A DNA stretch of 64,000 bases from Thermotogota bacterium ADurb.Bin062. GTDB taxonomy: Bacteria > Thermotogota > Thermotogae > MWEM01. Made by a program: the position numbers and the translations under genes. The notes under the pieces are model-generated. The model had not been told where the DNA came from. It made no database searches and saw only the letters and a list, made by a program, of their open reading frames with translations. The stretch is from assembly GCA_002071085.1 (NCBI GenBank), contig MWEM01000002.1, positions 36,968 to 100,967 of the forward strand, read 5' to 3'. Below are positions 9,074 to 17,383 of the stretch, one piece after another (position 1 is the first letter of the stretch; every line of letters starts with the position of its first letter).

Positions 9074-9663
9074 TAAAACTTATTCTCTTTGCCTTGTAGC
9101 AGGCGAACGATGTTCTTACGATGCTGAAAGAAGGAAAAAAGACATAAGAACAGATACAAGGCAAAATAGGACCAGTTCTGCGTGATTGGAAAGACGAAGA
9201 TCACCGCTAGGGTTAAGGAGGTCAACGAAGCCAAAGACATAATACGTGTGCTCAACGCGATAGAAACCGCCGTGAGCAGAAACAAAACACCCGTTAACCA
9301 ATGTAAGGCAAAAAATGTGCCCATCGTGCAAGCGACACCCTTTCCCCCTTTGAATTTCAAAAATATCGGGAAATCATGGCCAAGTATCCCTGCGACCGAG
9401 GCCAGACAGAGGTAGAGGTCTTTATTCGGGGCATCTTTGAGCGCGAATTGCGTGAGGATCAGCGGCAGGTATACCTTCAAGGCGTCGAGTACCATACAGA
9501 GGATTCCGAGTTTCGAGCCAAGGCTCCGTATCACGTTGGTGGCGCCGACGTTCCCCGAGCCATACCGTCGAATATCCACCCCTTTCAAAGTCTTGGGGAT
9601 GATATAGCTAAACGGAATCGATCCGGAAAGGTACAGCAGAACGATGAACAGTGGACCCATCAC
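9073..9663 (-). CDS. plsY: Acyl-phosphate:glycerol-3-phosphate acyltransferase
   Basis: 196 aa integral membrane protein with five or more hydrophobic segments. PlsY signatures are present: SIPFSYIIPK, the glycerol-3-phosphate loop GSGNVGATNVIRSLG near residue 37, and KFKGGKGVACTMGTFFAL near residue 103. PlsY uses acyl-phosphate from PlsX to acylate glycerol-3-phosphate, the first step of phospholipid synthesis. The start overlaps the der stop by 4 bases and its own stop overlaps the glgX ATG, so it sits in a tightly coupled cluster. Confidence 0.93.
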   Translation of the reverse strand: MMGPLFIVLLYLSGSIPFSYIIPKTLKGVDIRRYGSGNVGATNVIRSLGSKLGILCMVLDALKVYLPLILTQFALKDAPNKDLYLCLASVAGILGHDFPIFLKFKGGKGVACTMGTFFALHWLTGVLFLLTAVSIALSTRIMSLASLTSLTLAVIFVFPITQNWSYFALYLFLCLFSFFQHRKNIVRLLQGKENKF

Positions 9664-11015
9664 GACTCCCCCCTGGGAACGAACTTTAAGAATAAAGGAG
9701 ACCCCGAAAGTGGGTTCAGAAACTTCCGGAACTGTTTCTTCACCGCCGTTTTATAAGAGGCAGGAACGATCTGGGGATCATTCACGTGGATGGCGATGAT
9801 GGGAGGCTTATTCGCCACTTGAGTCGCGTACAGCATATTCAATGTCTTTCCTTTACCGGTGGGCGCGGGTAAGATGAGTTTGATCCGTTCTAGGGTGCGG
9901 TTGATCTCTCCGGTAGAAAAAGTGGTGGTGTAAGAGGCATAGGATCGGTTTATCGCGTCAAAAAGGCGATCCAAATTCCTCTTTTCTTTAGCGGAAACGA
10001 AGACGACTGGACTATAGTAGATGAAATAGAGGCTTTGTAACGTCGTTTCCACCAATTCCCGTTGTTGTTCTTGGCTCAGGGAAGGCATCGCGTCGATCTT
10101 GTTCAGAACGATGACGCTGGCCTTTCCTTTCTTTTCCAGCATCCCTGCGATTCTTTGATCCTGCTCGGAGACGGGTTCGCGCGCGTCCATCACCAACAGA
10201 ACGACATCGGCGGTTTCCATCGCCTGCTCGGCGCGTGAAATGCTGAAACTTTCCAAAGACTTGTATTCCACCTTGGTTTTCTTGCGAATCCCGGCGGAAT
10301 CGATGACGAGGTAGGATTGATCGTTATAGACGAACCTCTCGTCGATCGGGTCCCTCGTCGTGCCGGGGATATCTGTGACGAGCGCGCGCTCTTTCCCGCA
10401 CATCGCGTTCAGTAGCATCGATTTTCCTACGTTGGGTTTTCCGGTGATAGTGACCCTTATCGTTTCCTCCGACACGTTCAGACCCTCGTCGACGGCGGAG
10501 GGCTTGGAAGACTCGGCCGCATCCATTCTTTCAGCGATCTCGTCGATCAACCATGCCGTCCCTATCTTATGCTCGGCAGAGATAGCGATCGGTTCTCCGA
10601 AACCTAAAGAGAATAACTGAGGATAGACGTCCTCGTACCGTTTGCTACTTTCGGTTTTATTCGCGATGAATAAAAGCGGTTTTCCGAGCACCCGAAGCCG
10701 GTCGGCGATCTCGAAGTCTTCCGAAGTCGGAGGGCTCTGCCCGTTGACCAAGAACAGTATCAGGTCCGCTTCGGATAACGACATCACGGTCCTCTCCTTC
10801 ATCAGTGACTCAATGACGCCTTCCGGCTCTTGAAAAATACCACAGGTATCTACCAAACGAAAAACCCGGTGCTCGTCGATCCATATATCACCATAGACCG
10901 CGTCACGAGTCACACCGGGTTGATCATCCACGATAGCTTTCCGTTGCTTGACGAGCTTATTGAATAGCGTCGATTTTCCTACGTTCGGTTTTCCTACGAT
11001 GAAAACCTTGAACAA
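9660..11015 (-). CDS. der: Ribosome-assembly GTPase Der (EngA)
   Basis: 451 aa with two tandem GTPase domains: G1 at residues ~7-16 (GKPNVGKSTL) and again near 190 (GKPNVGKSML), each with DxxG (VDTCGIF; IDSAGIRKKTKVE) and NKxD-type motifs (ANKTES; LNKIDAM). A C-terminal KH-like domain ends the protein. This is the full Der architecture for 50S subunit maturation. The first NKxD is degenerate (NKTE). The start is TTG, 3 bases after the rpsA stop. The ispH-rpsA-der order is one I recall from T. maritima. Confidence 0.95.
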   Translation of the reverse strand: MFKVFIVGKPNVGKSTLFNKLVKQRKAIVDDQPGVTRDAVYGDIWIDEHRVFRLVDTCGIFQEPEGVIESLMKERTVMSLSEADLILFLVNGQSPPTSEDFEIADRLRVLGKPLLFIANKTESSKRYEDVYPQLFSLGFGEPIAISAEHKIGTAWLIDEIAERMDAAESSKPSAVDEGLNVSEETIRVTITGKPNVGKSMLLNAMCGKERALVTDIPGTTRDPIDERFVYNDQSYLVIDSAGIRKKTKVEYKSLESFSISRAEQAMETADVVLLVMDAREPVSEQDQRIAGMLEKKGKASVIVLNKIDAMPSLSQEQQRELVETTLQSLYFIYYSPVVFVSAKEKRNLDRLFDAINRSYASYTTTFSTGEINRTLERIKLILPAPTGKGKTLNMLYATQVANKPPIIAIHVNDPQIVPASYKTAVKKQFRKFLNPLSGSPLFLKFVPRGES

Positions 11016-11018
11016 AGG

Positions 11019-12713
11019 CTATTCCCGATCCTTTTGTTTGACTTTCTCTTCCATAGTGGTTTCGCTGCTTTGATTCTGCATGTATTCCCTCAGCTCAGCT
11101 CGTTCTTGGTCGATCGCTTTCTGCTTAACAGAGATGACCATACTTCGACGCTCTTTTTCTGGTTCGAAAACGGTCCTTACCACGACGGCCTCGAGTTGAT
11201 CTCCAACCTTTAGAACGTCAGAAGGTTTCTCGATCCGTTCGGAAGAGATCTGGCTGACAGGTAAGAATGCTTCGATATGGTAAGCGTCGAGGAGAACGAT
11301 CGCGCCGGTGTTGGTGAGTTTCACCACTTGCCCCGTAATCGGACTACCCTTTTTCAGCTCACGAACGGCGGTCTCCCATGGATCGCTTTGGACCTTGCGG
11401 AGGCTCAGCTTAATCCGTTGCTGTTCGACGTTGATATCCAAAATCTTTACCGAGATGGGTTGTCCGACAGTAAAGCTCTCTTCTATGTTTTCCAAGAAAT
11501 TCCACGAGATCTCGGTGATGTGTACGAAGCCTGAGATCCCTTCTTCGAGTTCGGCGATCAATCCGTTCGGCAGTATTTTCACGATCTTGGCGTCATAGAC
11601 CTGGTTGACGACGTATTTCTCGACAATGTTTTCCCAAGGATTTCCCTTCACTCGTTTCAGACTGAGATTGAGCTTTCGTTTTTCCCGGTTTGCGGACAAT
11701 ACTTCCACTTCCACCTCTTCGCCTTCCTCGACGATGCTCCGTAAGTCGATCCGCCTTTTCGTCCAGAACACCTCCGAGGAGTGAACCAGGCCTTCTATGC
11801 CTTCTTCAAAACGGACGACGAAGCCAAAGGGGAGGATCTTCGCGACCTTTCCGGTCGCCATTGCTCCGGCCGGGTACTTTTCTTCGATATTTTCCCACGG
11901 ATCGTTTTGAAGGGCTTTTAAGCTCAAGGTGATTTTTTCTCTCTTCGGAGATATTTTTAATACCTTCGTTTCTATCCGTTTTCCGACTTCCAAGAATTGA
12001 TGGATGTCCACGTCCTTCTCATACGAGATCTCCGATTTCGGAATCAGTCCCACTACGGGTCCAATTTCGATGAAGGCGCCGAAATCCGTGATACTTTCGA
12101 CCTTTCCGGTCACGAGGCTTCCTTCTACCGTCTGGTTAAAGAACTCCTCTATTTCGGTCTCGAACAGCTTCCTTCTGGAAATGACGATATTCGGCACTCC
12201 CCGGCGTCGAGGTTTGTAGTCGAGTATTTCAAAGTCCAACTCTTTGCCCATATTGTCGGCCTCGCGTTTGAACATTGCCTGGCCCGCCGGGAGAAAGGCG
12301 TCGAGAACTCCGAAAATCCGTACGGTGTATCCGCCCCGATTTTTCGATTGCACAACCCCTTTGATAGTGTTTTGGGTTTTAAAGGCCTCGGAAACGGTCT
12401 CCAGCGCTTTACGATAAGCACGTTTCCTCTCGGAAAGGACGATGTTTCCCTCCTCTTCGTTTTGGTACGTGATGATGCAGTCGATCTTGTCGCCCGCTTT
12501 ATAACGGGCGATAGGATAGACGAGCTCTTCGAGAGGGATGATTCCTTCGCTTTTCGCGCCGACTTCCACGAGGATTTCTGTCGGATGGATTTCCAACACC
12601 GTCACCTGGAGAGGTAACCCTCTTTTCGGTTCCCCGATAAAGTGTTCGCTACCGAAATCTTCCAGGGCTTCTTCCATGGTTTGAAATTCTTTATTCTCGT
12701 TACCTTCGACCAT
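11019..12713 (-). CDS. rpsA: Ribosomal protein S1, six S1 domains
   Basis: 564 aa from ATG at 12713, which has a strong ribosome site (GGGAGG, 9 bases upstream). The frame is open further upstream to 12878, but that part overlaps ispH and reads as low-complexity basic sequence. Six S1 OB-fold repeats can be followed, starting near residues 30, 110, 195, 280, 365 and 450; the third to fifth carry the best TGKVxxIxxFGxFV-type cores (for example VTGKVESITDFGAF). S1 recruits mRNA to the 30S subunit. The acidic C-terminal tail (KVKQKDRE) is short. The gene sits 20 bases after ispH and just before der. Confidence 0.92.
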   Translation of the reverse strand: MVEGNENKEFQTMEEALEDFGSEHFIGEPKRGLPLQVTVLEIHPTEILVEVGAKSEGIIPLEELVYPIARYKAGDKIDCIITYQNEEEGNIVLSERKRAYRKALETVSEAFKTQNTIKGVVQSKNRGGYTVRIFGVLDAFLPAGQAMFKREADNMGKELDFEILDYKPRRRGVPNIVISRRKLFETEIEEFFNQTVEGSLVTGKVESITDFGAFIEIGPVVGLIPKSEISYEKDVDIHQFLEVGKRIETKVLKISPKREKITLSLKALQNDPWENIEEKYPAGAMATGKVAKILPFGFVVRFEEGIEGLVHSSEVFWTKRRIDLRSIVEEGEEVEVEVLSANREKRKLNLSLKRVKGNPWENIVEKYVVNQVYDAKIVKILPNGLIAELEEGISGFVHITEISWNFLENIEESFTVGQPISVKILDINVEQQRIKLSLRKVQSDPWETAVRELKKGSPITGQVVKLTNTGAIVLLDAYHIEAFLPVSQISSERIEKPSDVLKVGDQLEAVVVRTVFEPEKERRSMVISVKQKAIDQERAELREYMQNQSSETTMEEKVKQKDRE

Positions 12714-12733
12714 CTTAGTCAACCTCCCAATAT

Positions 12734-13624
12734 TTAAAGAAATAGCGCTTCTATAGCTTTGATATCTTGGAGCGGGGTGGACGCACCGCCCCCGATCAGG
12801 ATCGTGTCGCTCTTTTGGATCAACGCCAGGTATCCTCTCGCCTCTTCCACGTCTTCTACCCAATGCACCCGCGGGCATTGCTCTCTCGCAAGGAGCACGA
12901 GCTTTTTCGTGTTCGCACTGTGCTTGCCTCCGACGATGAACACGGTAGAAAACAACGGCGCCTTTTCTTTGATCTCCTCTTCTCGTAAGATCGTCGCGGC
13001 ACAGATCGAAAAATGCATCTGAAAGAGCTGTTGCGGTTTCAATTGCTCGACCAGCATCTTGGCGCTTCGTCTGTACTCGTCCACCGGCTTCGTGGATTGT
13101 GCGATGAGCGCGATCTTATCTGTCGTCAAAACTCGGTTTCGAAGGCCCGAAAGCTCCTCCAAGTCACGAAAAACGACGACGTCGCGCAATAGGCCTTGTA
13201 TGGCTTCCACTTCCGGATGCGCGCGGTCTCCGAAAAGAAAACTGCGAAATCCCTGTTCTTCCGCCAGGCGGAAACGATCGAAGTTCGCTTTCAGAATAGG
13301 ACAAGTCCCGTTGATGATTCGGTTATGGTTCTTCACCAATACCTCTTCAACGCTCGGAGATATCCCGTGTGCCTGCACTAAAACCGTCTTACCAACCGGG
13401 GGAGCGTCACCTTCTATCCTCTTGAGCCCTATGGAGGTCAATCGGCGCATCACCCCCGCGTTATGCACGATGTCGCCAGTCACGTAGAGTTCTTGCCCGG
13501 GTCTTTCGCGTAAATATCCTTCCGCTAAACGAACGGCTCTCTCCACACCGGTGCAAAACCCTGAATAGACGCAGAGGGACACCCTCTGTGTCCGACTTAT
13601 CGAACCATTGAAAGGAACGGTCAT
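12734..13624 (-). CDS. ispH: 4-hydroxy-3-methylbut-2-enyl diphosphate reductase
   Basis: 296 aa. The three [4Fe-4S]-binding cysteines are in their usual contexts: SGFCTGVERAV near residue 24, NGTCPILK near residue 108, and FSICAATIL near residue 208. QAHGISP and the C-terminal IGGGASTPLQD substrate loop are also present. IspH performs the last step of the MEP isoprenoid pathway; ispG, the step before, is in the window at 25.6 kb. The start overlaps the cmk stop by 4 bases. In some bacteria IspH and S1 are fused; here they are separate genes 20 bases apart. Confidence 0.93.
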   Translation of the reverse strand: MTVPFNGSISRTQRVSLCVYSGFCTGVERAVRLAEGYLRERPGQELYVTGDIVHNAGVMRRLTSIGLKRIEGDAPPVGKTVLVQAHGISPSVEEVLVKNHNRIINGTCPILKANFDRFRLAEEQGFRSFLFGDRAHPEVEAIQGLLRDVVVFRDLEELSGLRNRVLTTDKIALIAQSTKPVDEYRRSAKMLVEQLKPQQLFQMHFSICAATILREEEIKEKAPLFSTVFIVGGKHSANTKKLVLLAREQCPRVHWVEDVEEARGYLALIQKSDTILIGGGASTPLQDIKAIEALFL

Positions 13625-14286
13625 AGAAATATCTTTTCTCGAACGATCATCACCACTTTATTTACCACTTGGTCGAAAGAAAGGTGGGTGGTATCTATAA
13701 GGATTGCGTCCGGAGCGGGTTTAAGAGGTGATAGTGCTCTAGAAATATCTCTGTGGTCTCTTTCTTTGATCTCTTCCAATGTTTCTTCGAAAGAACTGTG
13801 ATGTCCCTGTTGTGCCAGCTCCTTTTGTCTTCTTCGCGCCCGTTCTTCGACCGACGCGGTGATAAATAATTTTAGGTCTGCCAGAGGTAAAACGACCGTA
13901 CCGATGTCTCTCCCATCCATGATGACGTTCTGGTCTTTGGACAACTCGCGCACCACTTCAGTGACAAAGGTCCTAACCTGCGGGATCACCGACACTTTCG
14001 ACGCGATCTGACTGATTTCGCTCGTTCGGATTTCCTCACCCAAAAGGCTGTGATTCATCGTGATCCCGGCAGGTGATATGTCGAATCGTATCGATTTTAG
14101 CGCTTCCTGGCATTCCTCTTCTTTGTGAAAATCCACGTTGAGGTGGTTCAGGTAGTAGGCTATCGCCCGATAAAACGCGCCGCTATCCAAATAAAACAGC
14201 CCGCAGGCTTTCGCAACGGCCTTCGCGACGCTCGATTTCCCAGAACCGGAGGGCCCATCTATCGCGATAGAAAAGTGTTTCGTCAA
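13621..14286 (-). CDS. cmk: Cytidylate kinase
   Basis: 221 aa P-loop kinase: Walker A IDGPSGSGKSSVAK at residues ~9-22, YLDSGAFYRAIAY after it, the DGRDIGTVV motif near residue 120, and a lid region ASVEERARRRQKEL. It phosphorylates CMP/dCMP with ATP. The start is TTG and overlaps the STAS gene stop by 4 bases; the stop overlaps ispH. The cmk-ispH-rpsA order is common in bacteria. Confidence 0.94.
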   Translation of the reverse strand: MTKHFSIAIDGPSGSGKSSVAKAVAKACGLFYLDSGAFYRAIAYYLNHLNVDFHKEEECQEALKSIRFDISPAGITMNHSLLGEEIRTSEISQIASKVSVIPQVRTFVTEVVRELSKDQNVIMDGRDIGTVVLPLADLKLFITASVEERARRRQKELAQQGHHSSFEETLEEIKERDHRDISRALSPLKPAPDAILIDTTHLSFDQVVNKVVMIVREKIFL

Positions 14287-14645
14287 TAAGACCCTCCGAC
14301 CCTCTTATTTCCTACTGCGGACTCCTCAAGTGTGTCGTACACGTCAAATATCTTATCCAAACGGGTCATTTCGAATATCCGTTTGATATTCTGTCGCAGC
14401 CCAACTAGCTTCAAAGCTTTCTTGGCGTTTCGGGTCTCTCTCAATATCGACACCAACGTGCCCAAACCCGCGCTGTCGATATAGGGGACGTCGGAGAGAT
14501 CGAGCGCGATGTCACTCAACTCGCCATTGACGAAAGTATCCATTTCTTCTTTCAATTTAGGTGAGTGATAAGCGTCGATATCGCCACTGATATACACGAT
14601 GACGCGTTTCTCCTCCGTTTTAGATTGGATTTTTAGATCGTTCAT
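14283..14645 (-). CDS. STAS-domain anti-sigma-factor antagonist
   Basis: 120 aa single STAS domain of the SpoIIAA/RsbV type. The regulatory serine lies in DVPYIDSAGLGTLV (Ser58 expected to be the phospho-site), preceded by beta strands VIVYISGDIDAY and DIALDLS. Such proteins bind and displace anti-sigma factor kinases. No RsbW/SpoIIAB kinase or sigma factor gene is adjacent, so its partner is elsewhere. As I recall, T. maritima has an equivalent (TM1442) at the same position between aspS and cmk. The ATG has an AAGG ribosome site, and the gene is in the aspS-to-glgX cluster. Confidence 0.88.
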   Translation of the reverse strand: MNDLKIQSKTEEKRVIVYISGDIDAYHSPKLKEEMDTFVNGELSDIALDLSDVPYIDSAGLGTLVSILRETRNAKKALKLVGLRQNIKRIFEMTRLDKIFDVYDTLEESAVGNKRVGGSY

Positions 14646-14657
14646 CCTTCATCACCT

Positions 14658-16448
14658 TCACCGAGCATCTTTTATAAATTTGAGGGATAGCTTTTCCAAT
14701 TGTTCGTTTTCCACATCCGAAGGAGCGCCCGTCATTTGACAGATTCCGCTGGTGGTTTTTGGGAACGGGATCACGTCGCGGATAAACTCTTCTCCGGCCA
14801 GGATCGCGACCAAGCGATCCAAGCCCATAGCGCATCCGGCGTGTGGGGGCACCCCATATTGGAAGGCGTCCAACAGAAACCCGAACTTGCTCTTTTGGCC
14901 GGCTTCATCGATTCCTAACAAGTCGAATACGGTTTTCTGCACTTCCCGAGAATGGATTCGAAGGCTACCGCCCCCGATTTCCCAACCGTTCAGAACGACG
15001 TCGTACGCGTGTGCGCGTATCTTCGTCGGATCCGTGTCCTTATACGACTCCAAATCCGAAAGATAAGGCATCGTAAAGGGATGATGCTCCGCCACAAACC
15101 GCCGCTCTTCCTCGCTATAGGAGAACATCGGGAAGTCGACAACCCACAAGAAGCGGAATATGTCTTTGGGAATCAAGGATTCGCGTTTGGCGATCTCCCC
15201 TCTAAGGACTCCCAAAGCGACATTAACGGTCTTTCTCTCCCCGGAGATCAAAAAACAGATATCCCGATCTTCGAGAGAGAAGGCTTTCATAAGGTTTTCC
15301 CCTTCGAAAGCGGAAAGGTGTCGGTCAAAGTTCGTTTTTAGCGTCAGAGTGCCCGTTGAATCTGTTTCCTTCACCGCCTTCGCGTGAAGGAGCCCTTTCG
15401 CGCCTGCTTTTTTTGCAAGGTTTTCTATCTCCTCGAGCATCTTCCGGCTGTAACGCGGCGCAGCTCCGGCCACCTTGAACCCTTTAAGAACTCCGCCGTT
15501 CTGGATCGCTTGCCGTATCGGCTCGAATCCAGAATCCTTAAAATGGTCCGTCACATCACAGAAAGAAAGCCCGTAACGCAAGTCCGGCTTGTCGGTTCCA
15601 TAGGTATCCATCGCAGCGGTATAACTCAGAACCGTAAAAGGCGTTTCGATCGCGATTCCCAGTACGCTTTCGAAGACGGCCTTCAATACCCCTTCCGTGA
15701 TATCCATAATGTCTCGTTGGTCGACAAAAGACATCTCATAGTCTATTTGTGTGAACTCAGGTTGTCGGTCCGCTCTGAAATCCTCGTCTCGGAAGCATCT
15801 GGCGATTTGATAGTAACGGTCGAATCCGGAAACCATCAACAACTGTTTGAACAGTTGCGGGGATTGGGGGAGCGCGTAAAACTTCCCCTGTTTGAGCCGT
15901 GAAGGGACCAAAAAATCTCGGGCCCCTTCCGGTGTACTCTTGGTGAGGATCGGAGTTTCTATCTCCAAAAACCGGCGTGCGTTGAAATAGGCGCGAACGG
16001 TTTGGACGACTTGATGCCTTAACATGATATTTTTCTGCATACGCTGCCGCCGTAGATCGAGGTATCGATAAGCCAACCGTAATTCCTCGTTGACGTCGGA
16101 CTCCAGGTGTATATAGAATGGCGGGGTGATCGCTTTCGAGAGGACCTCCAACCGTTGAGCAATGATCTCCACGGCCCCCCCCATTTCTTCTTTGATGGCT
16201 CCTTCCGGTCTTTTGGCTATTTCTCCGGTTACGGCCACGACATCTTCTCCGTGTAAAGATGCGGCTTCGGAAAAGAGCGAGCCATCTTCGGGCCGAAAAA
16301 GCACTTGGATTTTTCCGTACCTGTCCCGGATGGTCACGAAGAGAACTCCACCCAAGTTCCTGACGCGATCGACCCAACCGTTAATCGTGACGATTTGCCG
16401 TTCAAGAGCCGCGGTGATTTCTCCGCACGTATGGGTTCTTTTAAACAA
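14658..16448 (-). CDS. aspS: Aspartyl-tRNA synthetase
   Basis: 596 aa class IIb synthetase of bacterial type. An N-terminal OB anticodon-binding domain (INGWVDRVRNLGGVLFVTIRDR) is followed by the class II core: motif 2 in FRDEDFRADRQPEFTQIDYE, a GAD insertion domain in the middle, and motif 3 in GCAMGLDRLVAIL. It attaches aspartate to tRNA-Asp. Whether it also charges tRNA-Asn cannot be judged here. The start is TTG with AAGGGGG 6 bases upstream. An extended -10 lies at 16478-16486, so aspS likely heads the cluster down to glgX. Confidence 0.95.
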   Translation of the reverse strand: MFKRTHTCGEITAALERQIVTINGWVDRVRNLGGVLFVTIRDRYGKIQVLFRPEDGSLFSEAASLHGEDVVAVTGEIAKRPEGAIKEEMGGAVEIIAQRLEVLSKAITPPFYIHLESDVNEELRLAYRYLDLRRQRMQKNIMLRHQVVQTVRAYFNARRFLEIETPILTKSTPEGARDFLVPSRLKQGKFYALPQSPQLFKQLLMVSGFDRYYQIARCFRDEDFRADRQPEFTQIDYEMSFVDQRDIMDITEGVLKAVFESVLGIAIETPFTVLSYTAAMDTYGTDKPDLRYGLSFCDVTDHFKDSGFEPIRQAIQNGGVLKGFKVAGAAPRYSRKMLEEIENLAKKAGAKGLLHAKAVKETDSTGTLTLKTNFDRHLSAFEGENLMKAFSLEDRDICFLISGERKTVNVALGVLRGEIAKRESLIPKDIFRFLWVVDFPMFSYSEEERRFVAEHHPFTMPYLSDLESYKDTDPTKIRAHAYDVVLNGWEIGGGSLRIHSREVQKTVFDLLGIDEAGQKSKFGFLLDAFQYGVPPHAGCAMGLDRLVAILAGEEFIRDVIPFPKTTSGICQMTGAPSDVENEQLEKLSLKFIKDAR

Positions 16449-16477
16449 AGTGCGCCCCCTTAACCGATATACGGTGG

Positions 16478-16486
16478 ATTATATCA
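16478..16486 (-). promoter_or_regulatory. Extended -10 promoter upstream of aspS
   Basis: On the minus strand TGA-TATAAT (TATAAT at 16478-16483) lies 30 bases before the TTG start of aspS and overlaps the stop-codon region of the upstream iron-sulfur subunit gene. No strong -35 is seen. Confidence 0.5.
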
Positions 16487-16958
16487 TAAGACCTTGGGAT
16501 TTGATGATAGCGACCGCGCGCTTGACCGCTTCGATAATCTTCACATAACCGGTGCAACGGCAAAGGTTCCCTTCTAAAGCCTTCTTTATCGCTTCATCGT
16601 CTGGGCTGGGGTTCTCATCCAGTAAGGACTTGACCGAAAGAATCATGCCCGGCGTGCAAAACCCGCACTGAACGGCACCCGTCTCTGCGAAGGCTTGTTG
16701 GATCGGGTGAAGATGGCCCTCTTTTCCCAAGCTTTCCAAGGTCAGAACCCGACGCCCGGCGAGGTCACTCGCAAAAAGAAGACAGGAACAAACGGCTTTT
16801 CCATCCAAGAGTATGGTGCACGCGCCACATTCGCCTTCTCCGCAGCCCTCTTTCACGCTCTTCAACCCGAGGTCTTTGCGAAGGAAATCCAAAGCTCTCC
16901 GGTTTTCTGGGACGGAGGTGGTGACTTCTTTACCGTTAACAAAAAGATGCAATTCCAA
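16479..16958 (-). CDS. Orphan [2Fe-2S] subunit of a xanthine dehydrogenase/CO dehydrogenase-family enzyme
   Basis: About 159 aa. The N-terminal plant-type ferredoxin domain has EGCGEGECGACTIL plus a later Cys (AVCSC). The C-terminal four-helix domain has QCGFCTPGMI and GNLCRCTGY, the ligands of the second [2Fe-2S] cluster. In molybdenum hydroxylases this small subunit passes electrons between a Mo-pterin subunit and an FAD subunit. Neither of those is nearby; it lies between gcvH and aspS. Either the partners are elsewhere or the protein serves another electron route. The TTG at 16958 with GGGAG 7 bases upstream is preferred; GTG at 16967 is possible. fdhD at 38.9 kb also points to Mo/W-cofactor enzymes. 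Confidence 0.88.
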   Translation of the reverse strand: MELHLFVNGKEVTTSVPENRRALDFLRKDLGLKSVKEGCGEGECGACTILLDGKAVCSCLLFASDLAGRRVLTLESLGKEGHLHPIQQAFAETGAVQCGFCTPGMILSVKSLLDENPSPDDEAIKKALEGNLCRCTGYVKIIEAVKRAVAIIKSQGLMI

Positions 16959-16973
16959 ATAGGTCACTCCCGG

Positions 16974-17345
16974 TTATTGGTGTGTCGCGCAGAAAGCCTT
17001 GTAGGCGCTTTCATCCATCAGGCTTTCGTATTCTGAACGGTCACTTATCGTCAGTTTGGCAATCCATCCGTCGGTTTCCGCCGATTGATTAATGATTTCG
17101 GGATTATCGTTCAGCGCGTTGTTCACCTCTTTCACAGTCCCGGTCACCGGACAGAAAACTTCGGCGGCCGCCTTCACCGACTCTAGAGAGCATAGGATCT
17201 CGCCTTTTTTCACTGTTTTACCGACACTCGGCAAATCAGCGTAAACGACGTCTCCCAGAAGTTCTTGAGCGTGATTCGAAATGCCGATTGTCGCGTCTGT
17301 TCCGTGTAAAGAAACCCATTCATGTGTTTTGGTGTACTTTTTCAT
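16974..17345 (-). CDS. gcvH: Glycine cleavage system H protein
   Basis: 123 aa lipoyl-carrier protein. The N-terminus KYTKTHEWVS, the central GDVVYADLPSVGKTVKKGE and the lipoylation site SLESVKAAAE (Lys58) match GcvH. It shuttles the aminomethyl group between the P, T and L proteins. It has an AGGAGG ribosome site. It lies 38 bases after gcvT; gcvP genes are not in the window. Confidence 0.95.
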   Translation of the reverse strand: MKKYTKTHEWVSLHGTDATIGISNHAQELLGDVVYADLPSVGKTVKKGEILCSLESVKAAAEVFCPVTGTVKEVNNALNDNPEIINQSAETDGWIAKLTISDRSEYESLMDESAYKAFCATHQ

Positions 17346-17383
17346 AAGCTTCTTTTGTCCTCCTGTGAGTATTCTATGCTATC

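Noticed and set aside
11997..12617. Long plus-strand frame opposite rpsA
   Set aside because: It is antisense to S1 repeats, has no ribosome site and encodes no recognisable domain.
12714..12878. N-terminal extension of rpsA
   Set aside because: It would overlap ispH by 145 bases and lies upstream of a strong ribosome site and ATG at 12713.
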